A stretch of 24,585 nt of DNA from Chloroflexota bacterium (GTDB lineage Bacteria; Chloroflexota; Anaerolineae; Anaerolineales; Villigracilaceae): contig JACPVB010000125.1 of the NCBI GenBank assembly GCA_016191985.1, positions 1-24,585 on the forward strand, given 5' to 3'. The position numbers and the translations under genes are program-made. The notes under the pieces were generated by a model that was not told where the DNA came from, ran no database searches, and worked only from the letters and a program-made list of their open reading frames with translations. Positions 6,340-13,196 of the stretch are shown piece by piece. Every line of letters starts with the position of its first letter. Within the stretch, counting starts at the first letter, position 1.

Positions 6340-7419
6340 ATGGCAAGCAAAGGCTATTTCATCATCACGGATATTTCAGGCTACACAGAATATCTGACAA
6401 AATCAGAACTCGAACACGCTCACGAGACGCTACAAGGCCTGTTCGAGGCGCAGTTGGCGCGGATTAAATTTCCGCTGCACCTCTCTGGCTTTCGCGGCGA
6501 CGCGATTTTTTTGTACGTGCCCGAGACCGATTTCATCAGCCCACAAAGTTTGGTAGAGACGCTCGAGAATCAGTACATTGTATTTTCAGAGACCCTGCAA
6601 CAGATGCGCCTGAATACCACCTGCGCCTGCAATGCCTGCAAGAACATGAAGATGCTCGATCTGAAAATGTGCGTCCATTACGGGGAATATCTCATTCAGA
6701 AACTTGGCGATAAAGAAGAACTGCTCGGCGCGGATGTGATTGTCCCCCACCGCATGTTGAAAAATAATGTCATTGAAAAAACAGGCGTGAAGGCGTATGC
6801 CATTTTTTCAGATGCCGCCGCAAACAAACTTAATTTGAAATCCCTGTGCGATCCACTGATTCCACATGCAGAAACCTATGAACACCTGGGCGAAATGCGG
6901 ATGCAAGTGCATAACCTGGGTACCGCCTGGGAAAATTATCTGGATGAAATGCGCTACGTGGTCAACCCCGAAACTGCGTGGATCAAAATCGAGCTGGAGA
7001 TTCCCTTTCCGCCTTCGCTGATTTGGGACTACATCACCACGCCCGCGCTGGAGGCATCCATTTTAGGATTGATCTCGGTCACGCGAGATGACGATCTGGG
7101 AGGCCGCACACGGCCCGGGATAAAATTCCACTGCTCGCACAGTAGCGGAGATTTCTTCAACAAAGTTGTGGACTGGAAACCGTTCAACTATTACACCGTG
7201 CAACAAACGGTGGCAGGCCTGGAATATTACCGCATGATCCGCCTGGAGTACGATGGCACGGTCACAAAGTTTGGCGTCTATGTTAGCCACCCCGACAAAG
7301 AAGCCCCCGAAGGTTTTCGCGATTTTCTGGAGATAGCTGCAAGGCAGGGATACGAGCGCCTTGCCCCCTCCATGCAGGCCGATCTGGAAGACGGTAAATT
7401 TTCAATCCCCCCTTCCTGA
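6340..7419 (+). CDS. DUF2652 (class III cyclase-like) protein fused to an SRPBCC domain
   Basis: The ATG at 6340 is chosen for its GAGGTG site at 6331-6336; the frame upstream is not coding-like. The product has 359 residues. Residues 5 to about 200 are DUF2652, distantly like class III nucleotide cyclases. The two metal-binding aspartates appear kept: D11 in IITDISGYT and D54 in FRGDAIF. The lysine that normally lies before the second aspartate is absent. The 'VN..aR' motif reads VIVPHR, so the Asn is lost while R138 remains. A C-x-C-x2-C cluster (C95, C97, C100) precedes LDLKMCVHYG. From about 210 to 345 is an SRPBCC (START/Bet v1-like) ligand-binding domain, with WIKIELEIPFPPSLIWDYIT at its start. 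The activity is unknown; a small-molecule-binding sensor is inferred. No signal peptide or membrane segment is present. It converges on the PilZ gene with a 4-base gap. Confidence 0.8.
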   Translation: MASKGYFIITDISGYTEYLTKSELEHAHETLQGLFEAQLARIKFPLHLSGFRGDAIFLYVPETDFISPQSLVETLENQYIVFSETLQQMRLNTTCACNACKNMKMLDLKMCVHYGEYLIQKLGDKEELLGADVIVPHRMLKNNVIEKTGVKAYAIFSDAAANKLNLKSLCDPLIPHAETYEHLGEMRMQVHNLGTAWENYLDEMRYVVNPETAWIKIELEIPFPPSLIWDYITTPALEASILGLISVTRDDDLGGRTRPGIKFHCSHSSGDFFNKVVDWKPFNYYTVQQTVAGLEYYRMIRLEYDGTVTKFGVYVSHPDKEAPEGFRDFLEIAARQGYERLAPSMQADLEDGKFSIPPS

Positions 7420-7423
7420 CGGC

Positions 7424-7780
7424 CTACCAATTTCGATCCGAGGCATATTTTTCGATCATACGATTAAATATTTCATTGTCATCATACGAAAGCAGAGTCA
7501 CCTCGAAACCGACGTTGTAGGAATTCGGCTCGATCCTATCGGGCTGGCACCATTTACTGAGGCCATTGAAGACCATGAAGGTTTTGTTTGCAATATCTGC
7601 GGTGAGGTCCACGCGCAGTTTAAAAATTGCGTTCAGTGGAAGGGGCTTTTCGGTATCCACCTGAATTCCGGCCGGGCTGATCTCCGTCAGATACCCGATG
7701 AGTTGCAGCGTGTTCGCATCCACAACGCGCATGTAATAAGTAAACTTCCTTCGTTTACCCCTGCGTCGTTCCGGTCCCAT
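7424..7780 (-). CDS. PilZ domain protein
   Basis: A 118-residue single-domain protein. Its N-terminal basic stretch ERRRGKRRKF supplies the RxxxR c-di-GMP motif. The second motif, normally (D/N)xSxxG, reads EISPAGI (from E33 to G38), so the acidic/amide position is Glu instead of Asp or Asn. The beta-barrel strands follow (VDTEKPLPLNAIFKLRVDL ... YNVGFEV). PilZ domains bind cyclic di-GMP and alter partners in motility, secretion or polysaccharide synthesis. The start has a perfect AAAGGAG seven bases upstream. It is transcribed away from the response regulators and towards the DUF2652 gene. No cyclic di-GMP synthase is in the window. Confidence 0.85.
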   Translation of the reverse strand: MGPERRRGKRRKFTYYMRVVDANTLQLIGYLTEISPAGIQVDTEKPLPLNAIFKLRVDLTADIANKTFMVFNGLSKWCQPDRIEPNSYNVGFEVTLLSYDDNEIFNRMIEKYASDRNW

Positions 7781-7848
7781 GGGAATACTCCTTTCTACAC
7801 ACCATTAATCCACATTCATGTCCACCCGTTGAATAATGACTGTAATGA

Positions 7849-7854
7849 ATTATA
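7849..7854 (-). promoter_or_regulatory. -10 hexamer of the PilZ gene
   Basis: The minus strand reads TATAAT here, 68 bases before the PilZ start. TTGAAA on the same strand (7876-7881) could be the -35, but the 21-base spacer is longer than ideal. The palindrome TTGAAAnnnnTTCAA-like sequence around 7867-7881 may be an operator. Confidence 0.35.
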
Positions 7855-8078
7855 GTATATTCCACGTTGAAAAAATTTCAATGGGACTTAAGGTATGCTT
7901 AACAAATTATTATTATCTCAGCTTACGCAAATCCTCCTCGTCAAATCGCGGGAGCGGCCCCAGCCACGCGAGGTGAATATCATCTCCCCTCCCCAATGGA
8001 GACGAAGGGTTGACAGGGAAAAGCCTTCATCAATCGTTTTAATTCTCTTTCACTTTTAAAATCATTTCGCATCAAGGG

Positions 8079-8084
8079 TATAAT
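8079..8084 (+). promoter_or_regulatory. -10 hexamer upstream of the first response regulator
   Basis: A perfect TATAAT lies 86 bases before the ATG at 8171. The -35 at normal spacing (8056-8061, TTAAAA) is weak. A leader of about 80 bases would result. Confidence 0.4.
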
Positions 8085-8170
8085 ATGGGCAAGTAAAGGT
8101 ATGACAGACCTTGCACCGTAATTTTCAAAAAACATTTTACAGAAACCGGTATCTTTTTTAGGAAACATTT

Positions 8171-8533
8171 ATGGCGAAAATCCTGATCGTTGACGATGAT
8201 GAGAAGGTTACAACTCTTTTGGAAAGATTCCTGTCATCAAGAAGATACCAGGTTACTGCCATCAACGAGAGCGCAAAAGCAATCCAAACCGCCCGATCCC
8301 TCCGCCCCGACCTTTTCATTCTGGATATCATGATGCCGCCCCCGGATGGGTTTACACTCACTCGCATGTTGCGCGCCGACCCAAACTTTTCGCGCACGCC
8401 AATCCTCATTATTACCGCGCTGGATAACAGCAACAGCAAGGCCACCACATTCGGCGCCGATGATTACCTGACAAAACCATTCGACCTGGATGAACTGATA
8501 TCAAGGATCGAAACTCTGCTGACCAATTCATAA
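8171..8533 (+). CDS. Single-domain response regulator (receiver only), first of a tandem pair
   Basis: A 120-residue stand-alone CheY-like receiver. The acidic pocket is D8-D9-D10, the phospho-acceptor is D52 (FILDIMMP), the switch Thr is T82 (IITA) and the conserved Lys is K102 (TKPF). There is no output domain, so it should act by protein contact, either in a phosphorelay or on a target protein. The start has AGGA about eight bases upstream. The next gene is a clear paralogue 110 bases downstream with the same opening MAKILIVDDD. The kinase that phosphorylates it is unknown; no kinase gene adjoins it. Confidence 0.93.
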   Translation: MAKILIVDDDEKVTTLLERFLSSRRYQVTAINESAKAIQTARSLRPDLFILDIMMPPPDGFTLTRMLRADPNFSRTPILIITALDNSNSKATTFGADDYLTKPFDLDELISRIETLLTNS

Positions 8534-8643
8534 AACCAATACGCACACTTAATTTACGTACTCCATTTCGATAGATTGTTATTGATTGGATCCGCATGCA
8601 AAGATGGATGCAAATTTAACTCACTGCTATTTGGAGAATGTCT

Positions 8644-9009
8644 ATGGCGAAAATCTTAATTGTTGATGACGATATTCAAACCACCACCTTATTGGAAAGC
8701 CTGGTTACCATGAGCGGGCATCAACCGGCCAGCGTAAATCTTAGCAGGAACGCCATCAAGGCTGCCAGCACAATCAACCCGGACCTCATCCTGCTGGATA
8801 TTATGATGGAAGGTATCAACGGCATTGAGCTTTGCAAGTTGATAAAAGCAGATACCAACTTAAAAAACGTTCCCGTTATCATGGTTTCAGCCCTGGACGA
8901 TCTCGGCAGTAAAAGAGACTCTTTCAACGCAGGCGCGGTGGATTTCATTACAAAACCTGTCCGCCCCAACGATTTTGCCCAAAGAATACAAGGCGCGCTT
9001 AACAGGTAG
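8644..9009 (+). CDS. Single-domain response regulator (receiver only), second of the pair
   Basis: The ATG at 8644 is preferred to the one at 8638 because GGAG (8633-8636) is seven bases before it and only one base before the other, and because MAKILIVDDD then aligns with the first regulator. The product has 121 residues: acidic pocket D8-D10, phospho-acceptor D52 (LLDIMMEG), switch S82 (VSA) and K104 (TKPV). The loop after D52 has GluGly where the usual Pro stands. It has no output domain. It and its neighbour clearly arose by duplication but have diverged widely outside the motifs, so they probably answer to different partners. Confidence 0.93.
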   Translation: MAKILIVDDDIQTTTLLESLVTMSGHQPASVNLSRNAIKAASTINPDLILLDIMMEGINGIELCKLIKADTNLKNVPVIMVSALDDLGSKRDSFNAGAVDFITKPVRPNDFAQRIQGALNR

Positions 9010-9269
9010 CGGCAGCACCGTATTGCCTTCTCCTGTTGGTCCTCTGTGTAACAATCCAGTCGCATCGCATCGTCTCGATGGCATGATTCCATAAGTCTCT
9101 TAACAAGTCAGCAACTGGTTATTGGCGAGTCGGTTGGGGGGAATTTAGCCGGGCGAATCTTGAAGCGGTCAAGGGGTGGAAAATATTTCTTCTGGAAAGA
9201 GCAGGCAAAGGCGCGGCGCGAAGCGAAGGAATGTAAATCCAGAAAACCGCCCGTAGTTGGCTCCACTGG
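9010..9269. other. Gap between response regulator and ppc; nothing recognised
   Basis: These 260 bases hold no open frame with coding character, no clear terminator and no clear promoter. The ppc promoter must lie here or further upstream. Confidence 0.5.
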
Positions 9270-11990
9270 ATGAATCGATCAAACATCATGGACATCTCTC
9301 AAACCATTCACATGCTCGGTGACCTGCTGGGCGAAGTCATCTCAGACCTCGAATCGCCCGCCATCTTTGGCATCGAGGAAAAGATTCGCGCCGAGGCCAA
9401 GGCGCGCCGTGCCGGTGACCGCGCCGCCGAAGGACGTTTGCAGGCGTTGGTCTCGGCGCTCTCTGCGGAGGAAGCGCGGGCGGTTGCCGCGGCGTTCACC
9501 ACTTATTTTGATCTGGTAAATCTCGCAGAAGACGATCATCGCGTTCAATTGCTGCGCCAGCGACAAGACCAGCAATACCCCAATCCCATTGACGAATCGA
9601 TTGGCGAAGCCGTGGCCGCGCTCAAAGCGCGGGGCGTGACCTCAGAGCAGATGTCTGCTTTGTTGGAAAATCTTTCCATCGAGTTGGTGCTTACGGCACA
9701 TCCCACCGAAGCACGGCGGCGCACTGTGCTCTCGAAGATCGAACGTATTGCTCAATTACTTCAAGAAGTCAGCGATAAAATCCCTTCATTGCGTGAACGC
9801 GAAAAACTTCTAAGCGAATTACGCACGGAAATCTCCGCACTTTGGCTCACCGAACGCGCCCGCCCAAGCAAGCTGGCGGTTACCGATGAAGTGAAAACGG
9901 GGCTGTATTACGTGGATGCTTTTTTTTGGAATGCCATCCCCGCTGTTTATAATGATCTTGAAAAAGCCCTGCAACTCCATTATCCCAAGTTGAAAGCGCC
10001 GCCTGTCTGGCTCAATCTCGCTTCGTGGATCGGCGGTGACCGCGATGGCAACCCCAACGTCACCACCGAAGTGACCGCCGAGACCTTGCGCCTGCATCGC
10101 GGCCTTGCGGTGGAAAACCATCGCCGCATCCTGAAAGACCTGTCACGCCGTTTGAGCATGACCTCGCGCCTTGTGCCGCCGCCCGCTGATCTGCTCGAAT
10201 GGATCGAGAAGCGCCGCCCCTTCCCCTCGCATGTTGCTTTCATCGAAGAACGATATGTCAACGAGCCGTATCGTCTTGTGCTTTCCCTGCTGGCAGAGGA
10301 TCTGGCGCGCGCATCAAACGAAGACATGAAGGCGCATTTGATGAGTCGTTCGCCGCACCGCGCACACCTGCATTTGAACGAACTTCGCACGCCCATTCAA
10401 ATCATTGCAAAGGCCATGCCGGGCATTATGCAGGAGGATTTAAAACCAACCCTGCGTCAATTGGATTCCTTCGGGCTTCATGCCGCGCGGCTGGACATCC
10501 GTGAGGATTCAAGCCGATTGAATGCCGCCATGAGCGAGATTTTACGCGCGCTTGGAATCGAATCCAATTTTGAGAATCTCCCTGACCCCGAGCGGACGCT
10601 TCTTCTCTCCCGTTTGCTTGGTCAGTCGTCCCCGCAGCTTTCGCAACACCCCGGCGTGACTGCCGCCACTGCCGAGACCTGGGCCTTGTTCCAACTCCTC
10701 AGCCGCGTCAGTGACGTGTATGGGCGTGAAATGCTGGGAGCCATTGTCATCTCCATGGCGCACTCCACCGCGGACGTGCTCACTGTGCTTTTGCTTGCGC
10801 GCTGGGCAGGTTGTAATTACGTTCCGCCGATTGCGCCGCTGTTTGAATCCATTGACGATTTAAAAGACGCGCCGGGTATTTTGAAGGCGCTCTTCACGTG
10901 CCAGCCCTACCGTGAATATCTCAAGTCGCTGCATGATGAACAGATGGTCATGATCGGTTATTCCGACAGCAATAAGGACGGCGGTTATCTGATGGCAAAC
11001 TGGTCGCTGTATCAGGCGCAGGAGGAGATCGCGCAGGTTGCGAAAGAACATGATATCAAGTTAACCATTTTCCACGGGCGCGGCGGCACCACCGCACGCG
11101 GCGGCGGACCTGCCAACCGCGCCATCCGCGCCCAGCCTGCGGGCAGCATCAATGGCCGCTTCCGCCTCACAGAACAGGGCGAGATCATCGCATCTCGTTA
11201 CGCCAACCCGCAATTGGCGCACCGCCATCTGGAACAAATTGCCAGCGCCGTTCTGCTGGCTTCGGCCCCTTTGGAAAATCAAGATCAAGTCCCAGAAAAA
11301 TGGCGCGAGGCCATGGAGGGGATGTCATCTGCCGCGCAAAAAGCATATCGCCATCTTGTTTTTGAAACACCAAGCTTCATCGAATTCTGGCAATCGGCCA
11401 CACCGTTGGACGAGATCAAGCGGCTGCAAATTGGCTCCCGCCCCGTCTCACGCACCAGCAGCAGTGCCGTGGACAAGATACGCGCCATCCCCTGGGTGTT
11501 CTCGTGGATGCAATCGCGTTTCAATTTGCCTGGCTGGTATGGGCTTGGCACGGGGTTATCCTCCTGCACAGATAGTCACCTGCTGCGTGAGATGTATGCG
11601 GGCTGGCCTTTCTTCAAGTCCCTGCTCGATAATACAGAGATGTCCCTCATCAAAGCGGACATGGATATTGCCGCTTTATATGTGACCCTGCTCTCTGACC
11701 ATACGCTTGGCAACGCCATCTTTAACCAAATTCGCACAGAATATGATCGGACGCGCGAATTTGTATTGTCCATCAGTGGACATACTTCGTTGATGGAGAT
11801 CGAACCCGTTACTCAAAATGCCGTTCAACTCCGCAACCCGTATGTGGACCCGTTGAACTATATCCAAGTGGAAGTATTGCGCCGCCTGCGCGCGCTGAAA
11901 AATCCCGATGACCCCGAAGCCGAGTCACTGCGGGAAGTGATGGCGCTCACCATCAATGGCATCGCGGCTGGGTTGAAGAATACGGGGTGA
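9270..11990 (+). CDS. ppc: Phosphoenolpyruvate carboxylase
   Basis: A 906-residue protein, normal for bacterial PEP carboxylase. It forms oxaloacetate from PEP and bicarbonate in the cytosol, refilling the TCA cycle for amino-acid synthesis. All signature motifs are present: the catalytic His H144 in LVLTAHPTEA; GGDRDGNPNVT near 255; GYSDSNKDGGYLMANW near 570; the glycine loop with essential Arg in FHGRGGTTARGGGPA near 600; and RPVSRTSSS, SWMQSR and YGLGT from about 725. The protein ends in LKNTG, close to the family's C-terminal '(Q/R)NTG'. The start is uncertain: ATG at 9270 or at 9288 (MDISQTIHML), neither with a good ribosome binding site. It is monocistronic and converges on the double-receiver regulator. 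Confidence 0.97.
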   Translation: MNRSNIMDISQTIHMLGDLLGEVISDLESPAIFGIEEKIRAEAKARRAGDRAAEGRLQALVSALSAEEARAVAAAFTTYFDLVNLAEDDHRVQLLRQRQDQQYPNPIDESIGEAVAALKARGVTSEQMSALLENLSIELVLTAHPTEARRRTVLSKIERIAQLLQEVSDKIPSLREREKLLSELRTEISALWLTERARPSKLAVTDEVKTGLYYVDAFFWNAIPAVYNDLEKALQLHYPKLKAPPVWLNLASWIGGDRDGNPNVTTEVTAETLRLHRGLAVENHRRILKDLSRRLSMTSRLVPPPADLLEWIEKRRPFPSHVAFIEERYVNEPYRLVLSLLAEDLARASNEDMKAHLMSRSPHRAHLHLNELRTPIQIIAKAMPGIMQEDLKPTLRQLDSFGLHAARLDIREDSSRLNAAMSEILRALGIESNFENLPDPERTLLLSRLLGQSSPQLSQHPGVTAATAETWALFQLLSRVSDVYGREMLGAIVISMAHSTADVLTVLLLARWAGCNYVPPIAPLFESIDDLKDAPGILKALFTCQPYREYLKSLHDEQMVMIGYSDSNKDGGYLMANWSLYQAQEEIAQVAKEHDIKLTIFHGRGGTTARGGGPANRAIRAQPAGSINGRFRLTEQGEIIASRYANPQLAHRHLEQIASAVLLASAPLENQDQVPEKWREAMEGMSSAAQKAYRHLVFETPSFIEFWQSATPLDEIKRLQIGSRPVSRTSSSAVDKIRAIPWVFSWMQSRFNLPGWYGLGTGLSSCTDSHLLREMYAGWPFFKSLLDNTEMSLIKADMDIAALYVTLLSDHTLGNAIFNQIRTEYDRTREFVLSISGHTSLMEIEPVTQNAVQLRNPYVDPLNYIQVEVLRRLRALKNPDDPEAESLREVMALTINGIAAGLKNTG

Positions 11991-12000
11991 GAATTATCTG

Positions 12001-12097
12001 CATGTCATCCTGAGCACCTCGACAGGCTCAGTGTAAACTCCGCGAAGGATCACTACGCCAATGGCAGAGACTCTTCGCTAGCGCTCAGAGTGACATG
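12001..12097. repeat. Dispersed-repeat-like palindromic segment between convergent genes
   Basis: CATGTCATCCTGAGC (12001-12015) and GCTCAGAGTGACATG (12083-12097) are reverse complements at 13 of 15 positions. The inside reads like the 'gcgaaggatc ... actacgcc ... cagagactcttcgct' repeats seen between genes in many bacterial genomes. It fills nearly all of the 111-base gap between ppc and the opposing regulator gene and may serve as a two-way terminator. Confidence 0.65.
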
Positions 12098-12101
12098 AAT
12101 C

Positions 12102-13196
12102 TTATCCCAACGGTTTTATCGTATTTTCCCCCGCCGCTTTGGCGGTGGCTGCCGAGCGGGTGTGGACATCCAATTTTTCAAAAATGGCTTTCAAATGCCG
12201 TTTGACTGTGTTGGTAGTGATAACCAGTTTTTCCGCGATCTCTTTGTTGGTCAGACCCCGCGCAAGCAATTCCAGCACTTCGCGTTCGCGTTCGGTCAAG
12301 GCGCTCAATTCGCTGGTGGCCTGATAGGCTTGCCGTGTTTCCTCCACAATGCGGCGGAAAGCAGCGCGATCAAAAGCTTGTTTTTCGATGTAAGCGGAAA
12401 CTGAATATTCCGAATACACCCGTTGGATTTCTTCGGGTTCGGTGATACCGCTCACAACGATGGTGGGGATATTGGCAGATTTTGTCGCGGCCAACAGGCG
12501 GTGCCCATCCAAATCTGAATCGTTTGAATTTTTGTTCCAGTCCGTCTGGCTCAATGACAAATCCATAACGGCCAGCGAAAATTTTTCCTTGCGCAAATAA
12601 CCGAAGCCATCGCCAAAGCTGGCACAGGTGCGCACTTGAAAACCCGCGTCTGTGAGCAGCTCTTCGAGGATGCTGCGCCAGCCTGCATCATCTTCCACCA
12701 CCAGCGCTTTTTGCATGGGCTGGCTCACAGGCGCAGGCTGTCCCTTTGTCAGCGAAGGAGAGGCCGGGGTTGTGGAAGCAGTTGTCGGCGCGGATTGAAG
12801 CGGAGGGCTGACAAGGATGCGATAAACAATGTCCCGAAATTGGCTGCGATGAAAACTTTCCTTCCGCAAAAAAGTGAAAGCCCCATAATCCGTGAGCGCG
12901 GTGACGGCCAGTTCAACGGTGGCAAATCCAGTTAATAAAATCGCGCGGCAATTTGGGTCGAGGCGGCGGACGGCGTCCAACACGCGCAGGCCATCGTAGT
13001 TGTTGTGGTCGTTCGGCGAAAGCGAAAGGTCCACCACGGCCACGCGATGCGGCTGGGATTTTAAATTGGCAGTTGCTTCATCGAGGCTGCTGGCAACATC
13101 CACTTCCAGACCACAATCGGAAAGAATCTCGCTGAGGATTTGCTGCCACGAATGATCGTCCTCGACCACGAGCGCGCGAAGAGCCTGCACCGTCAT
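12102..13196 (-). CDS. Response regulator with two receiver domains and a LuxR-type HTH
   Basis: A 364-residue protein. The first receiver spans about 6-128 with acidic residues E12-D14 and acceptor D56. A Pro/Thr-rich linker covers 130-160. The second receiver is at about 162-288 with E168-D170 and acceptor D212. A LuxR/FixJ helix-turn-helix is at about 297-355 (LTEREREVLELLARGLTNKEIAEKL...TVKRHLKAIFEKL). Both receivers have lengthened loops after the acceptor (D56 to G69, D212 to G231; about 8 residues is usual) and lack the Met-Pro that commonly follows it. The candidate Lys residues are K112 and K272. The start at 13196 overlaps the kinase stop as ATGA with GGAG upstream, so the genes are translationally coupled and the kinase is the probable partner. 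The DNA target is unknown. Confidence 0.92.
   Translation of the reverse strand: MTVQALRALVVEDDHSWQQILSEILSDCGLEVDVASSLDEATANLKSQPHRVAVVDLSLSPNDHNNYDGLRVLDAVRRLDPNCRAILLTGFATVELAVTALTDYGAFTFLRKESFHRSQFRDIVYRILVSPPLQSAPTTASTTPASPSLTKGQPAPVSQPMQKALVVEDDAGWRSILEELLTDAGFQVRTCASFGDGFGYLRKEKFSLAVMDLSLSQTDWNKNSNDSDLDGHRLLAATKSANIPTIVVSGITEPEEIQRVYSEYSVSAYIEKQAFDRAAFRRIVEETRQAYQATSELSALTEREREVLELLARGLTNKEIAEKLVITTNTVKRHLKAIFEKLDVHTRSAATAKAAGENTIKPLG

Larger units (their letters stand above)
7781..8170. other. Divergent intergenic region, 390 bases, AT-rich, two promoters expected
   Basis: It separates the PilZ gene (minus) from the first response regulator (plus). A minus-strand TATAAT (7849-7854) and a plus-strand TATAAT (8079-8084) are seen. 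A stop-free minus-strand frame at 7913-8026 reads like the last 37 codons of a protein (ending PLPRFDEEDLRKLR) but has no start and could be a remnant. Otherwise nothing is recognised. Confidence 0.55.
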
